A stretch of DNA of 64,000 nt from positions 1-64,000 of the forward strand of contig CAXHUQ010001540.1 in NCBI GenBank assembly GCA_964020085.1, written 5' to 3'. Within the stretch, counting starts at the first letter, position 1. Each line of letters begins with the position of its first letter. Below are positions 9,858 to 21,970 of this stretch, piece after piece. This DNA comes from Micromussa lordhowensis. Taxonomy: Eukaryota; Cnidaria; Anthozoa; Scleractinia; Lobophylliidae. A program made the position numbers and the translations under genes. The notes under the pieces are model-generated. The model searched no databases. It saw nothing but the letters and a program-made list of their open reading frames with translations, and was not told where the DNA came from.

Positions 9858-12610
9858 ATGTGGACCCGGACCGACCCCAGGAGTGCTTTGGTGCCATTAG
9901 TTTGCCAAGTTGCGACACGCGTCAAGCTCGGCTAACTAGTCAGCCAGCCGGCCACGCCTGGGGATCTGCCGGGCTGATTAGCATAGTGGGAGATTTTGCG
10001 CAGCTCCGATACTTCGCATTTGGACCCGGACCGACCCCGGGAGTGCTTTGGTGGTATTAGTTTGCAAAGTTGCGACACGTGCAAAGTTGGGCTAATTAGC
10101 AAACGGGCTGGTTAGCATAGTGCGAGATTTCGCGCAGCTCCGAAACTTTGCATGTGGACCCGGACCGACCCCAGGAGTGCTTTGGTGCCATTAGTTTGCC
10201 AAGTTGCGACACGCGTCAAGCTCGGCTAACTAGTCAGCCAGCCGGCCACACCTGGGGATCTGCCGGGCTGATTAGCATAGTGCGAGATTTTGCGCAGCTC
10301 CGATACTTCGCATTTGGACCCGGACCGACCCCGGGAGTGCTTTGGTGGTATTAGTTTGCAAAGTTGCGACGCGCGCAAAGTTGGGCTAATTAGCAAACGG
10401 GCTGGTTAGCATAGTGCGAGATCTCGCGCAGCTCCGAAACTTTGCATGTGGACCCGGTTCGACCCCAGGAGTGCTTTGGTGCCATTAGTTTGCCAAGTTG
10501 CGACACGCGTCAAGCTCGGCTAACTAGTCAGCCAGCCGGTCACGCCTGTGGATCTGCCGGGCTGATGAGCATAGTGCGAGATTTTGCGCAGCTCCGAGAC
10601 TTCGCATTTGGACCTGGACCGACCCCGGGAGTGCTTTGGTGGTATTAGTTTGCAAAGTTGCGACGCACGCAAAGTTGGGCTAATTAGAAAACGGGCTGGT
10701 TAGCATAGTGCGAGATTTCGCGCAGCTCCGAAACTTTGCATGTGGACCCGGACCGACCCCAGGAGTGCTTTGGTGCCATTAGTTTGCCAAGTTGCGACAC
10801 GCGTCAAGCTCGGCTAACTAGTCAGGCAGCCGGCCACGCCTGGGGATCTGCCGGGCTGGTTAGCATAGTGCGAGATTTCGCGCAGCTCCGAAACTTTGCA
10901 TTTGGACGCGGACCGATCCCGGGAGTGCTTTGGTGGTATTAGTTTGCAAAGTTGCGATGCGCTCAAAGTTGGGCTAATTAGCAAACGGACTGGTTAGCAT
11001 AGTGCGAGATTTCGCGCAGCTCCGAAACTTTGCATGTGGACCCGGACCGACCCCAGGAGTGCTTTGGTGCCATTAGTTTGCCAAGTTGCGACACGCGTCA
11101 AGCTCGGCTAACTAGTCAGCCAGCCGGCCACGCCTGGGGATCTGCCGGGCTAATTAGCATAGTGCGAGATTTTGCGCAGCTCCGATACTTCGCATTTGGA
11201 CCCGGACCGACCCCGGGAGTGCTTTGGTGGTATTAGTTTGCAAAGTTGCGACGCGCGCAAAGTTGGGCTAATTAGCAAACGGGCTGGTTAGCATAGTGCG
11301 AGATTTCGCGCAGCTCCGAAACTTTGCATGTGGACCCGGACCGACCCCAGGAGTGCTTTGGTGCCATTAGTTTGCCAAGTTGCGACACGCGTCAAGCTCG
11401 GCTAACTAGTCAGCCAGCCGGCCACGCCTGGGGATCTGCCGGGCTAATTAGCATAGTGCGAGATTTTGCGCAGCTCCGATACTTCGCATTTGGACCCGGA
11501 CCGACCCCGGGAGTGCTTTGGTGGTATTAGTTTGCAAAGTTGCGACGCGCGCAAAGTTGGGCTAATTAGCAAACGGGCTGGTTAGCATAGTGCGAGATTT
11601 CGCGCAGCTCCGAAACTTTGCATGTGGACCCGGACCGACCCCAGGAGTGCTTTGGTGCCATTAGTTTGCCAAGTTGCGACACGCGTCAAGCTCGGCTAAC
11701 TAGTCAGCCAGCCGGCCACGCCTGGGGATCTGCCGGGCTGATTAGCATAGTGCGAGATTTTGCGCAGCTCCGATACTTCGCATTTGGACCCGGACCGACC
11801 CCGGGAGTGCTTTGGTGGTATTAGTTTGCAAAGTTGCGACGCGCGCAAAGTTGGGCTAATTAGCAAACGGGCTGGTTAGCATAGTGTGAGATTTCGCGCA
11901 GCTCCGAAACTTTGCATGTGGACCCGGACCGACCCCAGGAGTGCTTTGGTGCCATTAGTTTGCCAAGTTGCGACACGCGTCAAGCTCGGCTAACTAGTCA
12001 GCCAGCCGCTCACGCCTGGGGATCTGCCGGGCTGATTAGCATAGTGCGAGATTTTGCGCAGCTCCGATACTTCGCATTTGGACCCGGACCGACCCCGGGA
12101 GTGCTTTGGTGGTATTAGTTTGCAAAGTTGCGACGCACGCAAAGTTGGGCTAATTAGCAAACGGGCTGGTTAGCATAGTGCGAGATTTCGCGCAGCTCCG
12201 AAACTTTGCATTTGGACCCGGACCGATCCGGGAGTGCTTTGGTGGTATTAGTTTGCAAAGTTGCGACGCGCGCAAAGTTGGGCTAATTAGCAAACGGGCT
12301 GGTTAGCATAGTGCGAGATTTTGCGCAGCTCCGATACTTCGCATTTGGACCCGGACCGACCCCGGGAGTGCTTTGGTGGTATTAGTTTGCAAAGTTGCGA
12401 CGCACGCAAAGTTGGGCTAATTAGCAAACGGGCTGGTTAGCATAGTGCGAGATTTCGCGCAGCTCCGAAACTTTGCATTTGGACCCGGACCGATCCCGGG
12501 AGTGCTTTGGTGGTATTAGTTTGCAAAGTTGCGACGCGCGCAAAGTTGGGCTAATTAGCAAACGGGCTGGTTAGCATAGTGCGAGATTTCGCGCAGCTCC
12601 GAAACTTTGC
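9858..12610. repeat. Region I HOR cycle 4 (copy of cycle 2 plus one extra dimer)
   Basis: The variant order equals cycle 2 except for one additional A-B dimer. The A copies at 11034 and 11328 both carry GGGCTAATTAGCA at the position where most A have GGGCTGATTAGCA. The extra 294 bp is therefore a local tandem duplication of that dimer. The GATCCGGG deletion (near 12,228) and both chimeric monomers are retained. The offset to cycle 2 is 5,187 bp before the extra dimer and 5,481 after it. Confidence 0.87.
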
Positions 12611-15600
12611 ATGTGGACCCGGACCGACCCCAGGAGTGCTTTGGTGCCATTAGTTTGCCAAGTTGCGACACGCGTCAAGCTCGGCTAACTAGTCAGCCAG
12701 CCGGCCACGCCTGGGGATCTGCCGGGCTGATTAGCATAGTGGGAGATTTTGCGCAGCTCCGATACTTCGCATTTGGACCCGGACCGACCCCGGGAGTGCT
12801 TTGGTGGTATTAGTTTGCAAAGTTGCGACGCGTGCAAAGTTGGGCTAATTAGCAAACGGGCTGGTTAGCATAGTGCGAGATTTTGCGCAGCTCCGAAACT
12901 TTGCATGTGGACCCGGACCGACCCCAGGAGTGCTTTGGTGCCATTAGTTTGCCAAGTTGCGACACGCGTCAAGCTCGGCTAACTAGTCAGCCAGCCGGCC
13001 ACGCCTGGGGATCTGCCGGGCTGATTAGCATAGTGCGAGATTTTGCGCAGCTCCGATACTTCGCATTTGGACCCGGACCGACCCCGGGAGTGCTTTGGTG
13101 GTATTACTTTGCAAAGTTGCGACGCGCGCAAAGTTGGGCTAATTAGCAAACGGGCTGGTTAGCATAGTGCGAGATCTCGCGCAGCTCCGAAACTTTGCAT
13201 GTGGACCCGGTTCGACCCCAGGAGTGCTTTGGTGCCATTAGTTTGCCAAGTTGCGACACGCGTCAAGCTCGGCTAACTAGTCAGCCAGCCGGTCACGCCT
13301 GTGGATCTGCCGGGCTGATGAGCATAGTGCGAGATTTTGCGCAGCTCCGAGACTTCGCATTTGGACCTGGACCGACCCCGGGAGTGCTTTGGTGGTATTA
13401 GTTTGCAAAGTTGCGACGCGCGCAAAGTTGGGCTAATTAGCAAACGGGCTGGTTAGCATAGTGCGAGATTTCGCGCAGCTCCGAAACTTTGCATGTGGAC
13501 CAGGACCGACCCCAGGAGTGCTTTGGTGCCATTAGTTTGCCAAGTTGCGACACGCGTCAAGCTCGGCTAACTAGTCAGCCAGCCGGCCACGCCTGGGGAT
13601 CTGCCGGGCTGATTAGCATAGTGCGAGATTTTGCGCAGCTCCGATACTTCGCATTTGGACCCGGACCGACCCCGGGAGTGCTTTGGTGGTATTAGTTTGC
13701 AAAGTTGCGACGCGCGCAAAGTTGGGCTAATTAGCAAACGGGCTGGTTAGCATAGTCCGAGATTTCGCGCAGCTCCGAAACTTTGCATTTGGACCCGGAC
13801 CGACCCCGGGAGTGCTTTGGTGGTATTAGTTTGCAAAGTTGCGACGCGCGCAAAGTCGGGCTAATTAGCAAACGGGCTGGTTAGCATAGTGCGAGATTTC
13901 GCGCAGCTCCGAAACTTTGCATGTGGACCAGGACCGACCCCAGGAGTGCTTTGGTGCCATTAGTTTGCCAAGTTGCGACACGCGTCAAGCTCGGCTAACT
14001 AGTCAGCCAGCCGGCCATGCCTGGGGATCTGCCGGGCTGATTAGCATAGTGCGAGATTTTGCGCAGCTCCGATACTTCGCATTTGGACCCGGACCGACCC
14101 CGGGAGTGCTTTGGTGGTATTAGTTTGCAAAGTTGCGACGCGCGCAAAGTTGGGCTAATTAGCAAACGGGCTGGTTAGCATAGTCCGAGATTTCGCGCAG
14201 CTCCGATACTTTGCATTTGGACCCGGACCGACCCCGGGAGTGCTTTGGTGGTATTAGTTTGCAAAGTTGCGACGCGCGCAAAGTCGGGCTAATTAGCAAA
14301 CGGGCTGGTTAGCATAGTGCGAGATTTCGCGCAGCTCCGAAACTTTGCATGTGGACCAGGACCGACCCCAGGAGTGTTTTGGTGCCATTAGTTTGCCAAG
14401 TTGCGACACGCGTCAAGCTCGGCTAACTAGTCAGCCAGCCGGCCACGCCTGGGGATCTGCCGGGCTGATTAGCATAGTGCGAGATTTTGCGCAGCTCCGA
14501 TACTTCGCATTTGGACCCGGACCGACCCCGGGAGTGCTTTGGTGGTATTAGTTTGCAAAGTTGCGACGCGCGCAAAGTTGGGCTAATTAGCAAACGGGCT
14601 GGTTAGCATAGTGCGAGATTTCGCGCAGCTCCGAAACTTTGCATTTGGACCCGGACCGACCCCGGGAGTGCTTTGGTGGTATTAGTTTGCAAAGTTGCGA
14701 CGCGCGCAAAGTTGGGCTTATTAGCAAACGGGCTGGTTAGCATAGTGCGAGATTTCGCGCAGCTCCGAAACTTTGCATTTGGACCCGGACCGATCCCGGG
14801 AGTGCTTTGGTGGTATTAGTTTGCAAAGTTGCGACGCGCGCAAAGTTGGGCTAATTAGCAAACGGGCTGGTTAGCATAGTGCGAGATTTCGCGCAGCTCC
14901 GAAACTTTGCATGTGGACCCGGACCGACCCCAGGAGTGCTTTGGTGCCATTAGTTTGCCAAGTTGCGACACGCGTCAAGCTCGGCTAACTAGTCAGCCAG
15001 CCGGCCACGCCTGGGGATCTGCCGGGCTGATTAGCATAGTGCGAGATTTTGCGCAGCTCCGATACTTCGCATTTGGACCCGGACCGACCCCGGGAGTGCT
15101 TTGGTGGTATTAGTTTGCAAAGTTGCGACGCGCGCAAAGTTGGGCTAATTAGCAAACGGGCTGGTTAGCATAGTGCGAGATTTCGCGCAGCTCCGAAACT
15201 TTGCATGTGGACCAGGACCGACCCCAGGAGTGTTTTGGTGCCATTAGTTTGCCAAGTTGCGACACGCGTCAAGCTCGGCTAACTAGTCTGCCAGCCGGCC
15301 ACGCCTGGGGATCTGCCGGGCTGATTAGCATAGTGCGAGATTTTGCGCAGCTCCGATACTTCGCATTTGGACCCGGACCGACCCCGGGAGTGCTTTGGTG
15401 GTATTAGTTTGCAAAGTTGCGACGCGCGCAAAGTTGGGCTAATTAGCAAACGGGCTTGTTAGCATAGTGCGAGATTTCGCGCAGCTCCGAAACTTTGCAT
15501 TTGGACCCGGACCGACCCCGGGAGTGCTTTGGTGGTATTAGTTTGCAAAGTTGCGACGCGCGCAAAGTTGGGCTTATTAGCAAACGGGCTGGTTAGCATA

Positions 15601-15766
15601 GTGCGAGATTTCGCGCAGCTCCGAAACTTTGCATTTGGACCCGGACCGATCCCGGGAGTGCTTTGGTGGTATTAGTTTGCAAAGTTGCGACGCGCGCAAA
15701 GTTGGGCTAATTAGCAAACGGGCTGGTTAGAATAGTGCGAGATTTCGCGCAGCTCCGAAACTTTGC
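12611..15766. repeat. Region I HOR cycle 5 (partial third copy, rearranged 3' end)
   Basis: The order is IVG (12611), std (12905), V (13199), DQ (13493, 13921), a DQ/SLP-like A (14349, three B), std (14911) and SLP (15205, three B). Up to about 14,400 it follows cycle 3 at an offset of 5,481. After that, the A at 14349 keeps the DQ start and GTGTTTTGG but is followed by three B, including GGGCTTATT and GATCCCGGG types that normally follow SLP. This suggests a second unequal exchange. An extra std A and a full SLP unit follow. Confidence 0.82.
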
Positions 15767-17638
15767 ATGTGGACCCGGACCGACCCCAGGAGTGCTTTGG
15801 TGCCATTAGTTTGCCAAGTTGCGACACGCGTCAAGCTCGGCTAACTAGTCAGCCAGCCGGCCACGCCTGGGGATCTGCCGGGCTGATTAGCATAGTGGGA
15901 GATTTTGCGCAGCTCCGATACTTCGCATTTGGACCCGGACCGACCCCGGGAGTGCTTTGGTGGTATTAGTTTGCAAAGTTGCGACGCGTGCAAAGTTGGG
16001 CTAATTAGCAAACGGGCTGGTTAGCATAGTGCGAGATTTCGCGCAGCTCCGAAACTTTGCATGTGGACCCGGACCGACCCCAGGAGTGCTTTGGTGCCAT
16101 TAGTTTGCCAAGTTGCGACACGCGTCAAGCTCGGCTAACTAGTCAGCCAGCCGGCCACGCCTGGGGATCTGCCGGGCTGATTAGCATAGTGCGAGATTTT
16201 GCGCAGCTCAGATACTTCGCATTTGGACCCGGACCGACCCCGGGAGTGCTTTGGTGGTATTAGTTTGCAAAGTTGCGACGCGCGCAAAGTTGGGCTAATT
16301 AGCAAACGGGCTGGTTAGCATAGTGCGAGATCTCGCGCAGCTCCGAAACTTTGCATGTGGACCCGGTTCGACCCCAGGAGTGCTTTGGTGCCATTAGTTT
16401 GCCAAGTTGCGACACGCGTCAAGCTCGGCTAACTAGTCAGCCAGCCGGTCACGCCTGTGGATCTGCCGGGCTGATGAGCATAGTGCGAGATTTTGCGCAG
16501 CTCCGAGACTTCGCATTTGGACCTGGACCGACCCCGGGAGTGCTTTGGTGGTATTAGTTTGCAAAGTTGCGACGCACGCAAAGTTGGGCTAATTGGAAAA
16601 CGGGCTGGTTAGCATAGTGCGAGATTTCGCGCAGCTCCGAAACTTTGCATGTGGACCAGGACCGACCCCAGGAGTGCTTTGGTGCCATTAGTTTGCCAAG
16701 TTGCGACACGCGTCAAGCTCGGCTAACTAGTCAGCCAGCCGGCCACGCCTGGGGATCTGCCGGGCTGATTAGCATAGTGCGAGATTTTGCGCAGCTCCGA
16801 TACTTCGCATTTGGACCCGGACCGACCCCGGGAGTGCTTTGGTGGTATTAGTTTGCAAAGTTGCGACGCGCGCAAAGTTGGGCTAATTAGCAAACGGGCT
16901 GGTTAGCATAGTCCGAGATTTCGCGCAGCTCCGAAACTTTGCATTTGGACCCGGACCGACCCCGGGAGTGCTTTGGTGGTATTAGTTTGCAAAGTTGCGA
17001 CGCGCGCAAAGTCGGGCTAATTAGCAAACGGGCTGGTTAGCATAGTGCGAGATTTCGCGCAGCTCCGAAACTTTGCATGTGGACCAGGACCGACCCCAGG
17101 AGTGTTTTGGTGCCATTAGTTTGCCAAGTTGCGACACGCGTCAAGCTCGGCTAACTAGTCTGCCAGCCGGCCACGCCTGGGGATCTGCCGGGCTGATTAG
17201 CATAGTGCGAGATTTTGCGCAGCTCCGATACTTCGCATTTGGACCCGGACCGACCCCGGGAGTGCTTTGGTGGTATTAGTTTGCAAAGTTGCGACGCGCG
17301 CAAAGTTGGGCTAATTAGCAAACGGGCTGGTTAGCATAGTGCGAGATTTCGCGCAGCTCCGAAACTTTGCATTTGGACCCGGACCGACCCCGGGAGTGCT
17401 TTGGTGGTATTAGTTTTCAAAGTTGCGACGCGCGCAAAGTTGGGCTTATTAGCAAACGGGCTGGTTAGCATAGTGCGAGATTTCGCGCAGCTCCGAAACT
17501 TTGCATTTGGACCCGGACCGATCCCGGGAGTGCTTTGGTGGTATTAGTTTGCAAAGTTGCGACGCGCGCAAAGTTGGGCTAATTAGCAAACGGGCTGGTT
17601 AGCATAGTGCGAGATTTCGCGCAGCTCCGAAACTTTGC
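15767..17638. repeat. Region I HOR cycle 6 (short, 1,872 bp)
   Basis: The order is IVG (15767), std with CTCAGATA (16061), V (16355), a DQ preceded by CTAATTGGAAAAC (16649) and SLP (17077, three B). It lacks AA and has a single DQ. From 15,992 it repeats the start of the window (offset 15,991), and it recurs from 20,229 (offset 4,332). Confidence 0.88.
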
Positions 17639-20228
17639 ATGTGGACCCGGACCGACCCCAGGAGTGCTTTGGTGCCATTAGTTTGCCAAGTTGCGACACG
17701 CGTCAAGCTCGGCTAACTAGTCAGCCAGCCGGCCACGCCTGGGGATCTGCCGGGCTGATTAGCATAGTGGGAGATTTTGCGCAGCTCCGATACTTCGCAT
17801 TTGGACCCGGATCGACCCCGGGAGTGCTTTGGTGGTATTAGTTTGCAAAGTTGCGACGCGTGCAAAGTTGGGCTAATTAGCAAACGGGCTGGTTAGCATA
17901 GTGCGAGATTTCGCGCAGCTCCGAAACTTTGCATATGGACCCGGACCGACCCCAGGAGTGCTTTGGTGCCATTAGTTTGCCAAGTTGCGACACGCGTCAA
18001 GCTCGGCTAACTAGTCAGCCAGCCGGCCACGCCTGGGGATCTGCCGGGCTGATTAGCATAGTGCGAGATTTTGCGCAGCTCCGATACTTCGCATTTGGAC
18101 CCGGACCGACCCCGGGAGTGCTTTGGTGGTATTAGTTTGCAAAGTTGCGACGCGCGCAAAGTTGGGCTAATTAGCAAACGGGCTGGTTAGCATAGTGCGA
18201 GATCTCGCGCAGCTCCGAAACTTTGCATGTGGACCCGGTTCGACCCCAGGAGTGCTTTGGTGCCATTAGTTTGCCAAGTTGCGACACGCGTCAAGCTCGG
18301 CTAACTAGTCAGCCAGCCGGTCACGCCTGTGGATCTGCCGGGCTGATGAGCATAGTGCGAGATTTTGCGCAGCTCCGAGACTTCGCATTTGGACCTGGAC
18401 CGACCCCGGGAGTGCTTTGGTGGTATTAGTTTGCAAAGTTGCGACGCACGCAAAGTTGGGCTAATTAGAAAACGGGCTGGTTAGCATAGTGCGAGATTTC
18501 GCGCAGCTCCGAAACTTTGCATGTGGACCCGGACCGACCCCAGGAGTGCTTTGGTGCCATTAGTTTGCCAAGTTGCGACACGCGTCAAGCTCGGCTAACT
18601 AGTCAGGCAGCCGGCCACGCCTGGGGATCTGCCGGGCTGATTAGCATAGTGCGAGATTTTGCGCAGCTCCAATACTTCGCATTTGGACCCGGACCGACCC
18701 CGGGAGTGCTTTGGTGGTATTAGTTTGCAAAGTTGCGACGCGCGCAAAGTTGGGCTAATTAGCAAACGGGCTGGTTAGCATAGTGCGAGATTTCGCGCAG
18801 CTCCGAAACTTTGCATGTGGACCAGGACCGACCCCAGGAGTGCTTTGGTGCCATTAGTTTGCCAAGTTGCGACACGCGTCAAGCTCGGCTAACTAGTCAG
18901 CCAGCCGGCCACGCCTGGGGATCTGCCGGGCTGATTAGCATAGTGCGAGATTTTGCGCAGCTCCGATACTTCGCATTTGGACCCGGACCGACCCCGGGAG
19001 TGCTTTGGTGGTATTAGTTTGCAAAGTTGCGACGCGCGCAAAGTTGGGCTAATTAGCAAACGGGCTGGTTAGCATAGTCCGAGATTTCGCGCAGCTCCGA
19101 AACTTTGCATTTGGACCCGGACCGACCCCGGGAGTGCTTTGGTGGTATTAGTTTGCAAAGTTGCGACGCGCGCAAAGTCGGGCTAATTAGCAAACGGGCT
19201 GGTTAGCATAGTGCGAGATTTCGCGCAGCTCCGAAACTTTGCATGTGGACCAGGACCGACCCCAGGAGTGCTTTGGTGCCATTAGTTTGCCAAGTTGCGA
19301 CACGCGTCAAGCTCGGCTAACTAGTCAGCCAGCCGGCCATGCCTGGGGATCTGCCGGGCTGATTAGCATAGTGCGAGATTTTGCGCAGCTCCGATACTTC
19401 GCATTTGGACCCGGACCGACCCCGGGAGTGCTTTGGTGGTATTAGTTTGCAAAGTTGCGACGCGCGCAAAGTTGGGCTAATTAGCAAACGGGCTGGTTAG
19501 CATAGTCCGAGATTTCGCGCAGCTCCGAAACTTTGCATTTGGACCCGGACCGACCCCGGGAGTGCTTTGGTGGTATTAGTTTGCAAAGTTGCGACGCGCG
19601 CAAAGTCGGGCTAATTAGCAAACGGGCTGGTTAGCATAGTGCGAGATTTCGCGCAGCTCCGAAACTTTGCATGTGGACCAGGACCGACCCCAGGAGTGTT
19701 TTGGTGCCATTAGTTTGCCAAGTTGCGACACGCGTCAAGCTCGGCTAACTAGTCAGCCAGCCGGCCATGCCTGGGGATCTGCCGGGCTGATTAGCATAGT
19801 GCGAGATTTTGCGCAGCTCCGATACTTCGCATTTGGACCCGGACCGACCCCGGGAGTGCTTTGGTGGTATTAGTTTGCAAAGTTGCGACGCGCGCAAAGT
19901 TGGGCTAATTAGCAAACAGGCTGGTTAGCATAGTCCGAGATTTCGCGCAGCTCCGAAACTTTGCATTTGGACCCGGACCGACCCCGGGAGTGCTTTGGTG
20001 GTATTAGTTTGCAAAGTTGCGACGCGCGCAAAGTCGGGCTAATTAGCAAACGGGCTGGTTAGCATAGTGCGAGATTTCGCGCAGCTCCGAAACTTTGCAT
20101 GTGGACCAGGACCGACCCCAGGAGTGTTTTGGTGCCATTAGTTTGCCAAGTTGCGACACGCGTCAAGCTCGGCTAACTAGTCTGCCAGCCGGCCACGCCT
20201 GGGGATCTGCCGGGCTGATTAGCATAGT
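17639..20228. repeat. Region I HOR cycle 7 (ends in an SLP/IVG fusion monomer)
   Basis: The order is IVG (17639), an A starting ATATGG (17933), V (18227), AA (18521), DQ (18815, 19243, 19671) and an A at 20099 that begins as SLP (GTGTTTTGG, TAGTCTGCC) and ends as IVG (AGTGGGAG). Compared with cycle 1, the fusion removes exactly one SLP unit with its three B (562 bp). The breakpoint lies between about 20,185 and 20,229. Confidence 0.88.
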
Positions 20229-21970
20229 GGGAGATTTTGCGCAGCTCCGATACTTCGCATTTGGACCCGGACCGACCCCGGGAGTGCTTTGGTGGTATTA
20301 GTTTGCAAAGTTGCGACGCGTGCAAAGTTGGGCTAATTAGCAAACGGGCTGGTTAGCATAGTGCGAGATTTCGCGCAGCTCCGAAACTTTGCATGTGGAC
20401 CCGGACCGACCCCAGGAGTGCTTTGGTGCCATTAGTTTGCCAAGTTGCGACACGCGTCAAGCTCGGCTAACTAGTCAGCCAGCCGGCCACGCCTGGGGAT
20501 CTGCCGGGCTGATTAGCATAGTGCGAGATTTTGCGCAGCTCAGATACTTCGCATTTGGACCCGGACCGACCCCGGGAGTGCTTTGGTGGTATTAGTTTGC
20601 AAAGTTGCGACGCGCGCAAAGTTGGGCTAATTAGCAAACGGGCTGGTTAGCATAGTGCGAGATCTCGCGCAGCTCCGAAACTTTGCATGTGGACCCGGTT
20701 CGACCCCAGGAGTGCTTTGGTGCCATTAGTTTGCCAAGTTGCGACACGCGTCAAGCTCGGCTAACTAGTCAGCCAGCCGGTCACGCCTGTGGATCTGCCG
20801 GGCTGATGAGCATAGTGCGAGATTTTGCGCAGCTCCGAGACTTCGCATTTGGACCTGGACCGACCCCGGGAGTGCTTTGGTGGTATTAGTTTGCAAAGTT
20901 GCGACGCACGCAAAGTTGGGCTAATTGGAAAACGGGCTGGTTAGCATAGTGCGAGATTTCGCGCAGCTCCGAAACTTTGCATGTGGACCAGGACCGACCC
21001 CAGGAGTGCTTTGGTGCCATTAGTTTGCCAAGTTGCGACACGCGTCAAGCTCGGCTAACTAGTCAGCCAGCCGGCCACGCCTGGGGATCTGCCGGGCTGA
21101 TTAGCATAGTGCGAGATTTTGCGCAGCTCCGATACTTCGCATTTGGACCCGGACCGACCCCGGGAGTGCTTTGGTGGTATTAGTTTGCAAAGTTGCGACG
21201 CGCGCAAAGTTGGGCTAATTAGCAAACGGGCTGGTTAGCATAGTCCGAGATTTCGCGCAGCTCCGAAACTTTGCATTTGGACCCGGACCGACCCCGGGAG
21301 TGCTTTGGTGGTATTAGTTTGCAAAGTTGCGACGCGCGCAAAGTCGGGCTAATTAGCAAACGGGCTGGTTAGCATAGTGCGAGATTTCGCGCAGCTCCGA
21401 AACTTTGCATGTGGACCAGGACCGACCCCAGGAGTGTTTTGGTGCCATTAGTTTGCCAAGTTGCGACACGCGTCAAGCTCGGCTAACTAGTCTGCCAGCC
21501 GGCCACGCCTGGGGATCTGCCGGGCTGATTAGCATAGTGCGAGATTTTGCGCAGCTCCGATACTTCGCATTTGGACCCGGACCGACCCCGGGAGTGCTTT
21601 GGTGGTATTAGTTTGCAAAGTTGCGACGCGCGCAAAGTTGGGCTAATTAGCAAATGGGCTGGTTAGCATAGTGCGAGATTTCGCGCAGCTCCGAAACTTT
21701 GCATTTGGACCCGGACCGACCCCGGGAGTGCTTTGGTGGTATTAGTTTTCAAAGTTGCGACGCGCGCAAAGTTGGGCTTATTAGCAAACGGGCTGGTTAG
21801 CATAGTGCGAGATTTCGCGCAGCTCCGAAACTTTGCATTTGGACCCGGACCGATCCCGGGAGTGCTTTGGTGGTATTAGTTTGCAAAGTTGCGACGCGCG
21901 CAAAGTTGGGCTAATTAGCAAACGGGCTGGTTAGCATAGTGCGAGATTTCGCGCAGCTCCGAAACTTTGC
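20229..21970. repeat. Region I HOR cycle 8
   Basis: The order is the IVG tail of the fusion monomer, std with CTCAGATA (20393), V (20687), a DQ preceded by CTAATTGGAAAAC (20981) and SLP (21409, three B). It is a 4,332-bp-offset copy of cycle 6. The B near 21,654 has CAAATGGGC (others CAAACGGGC), shared only with the copy near 23,820. Confidence 0.87.
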
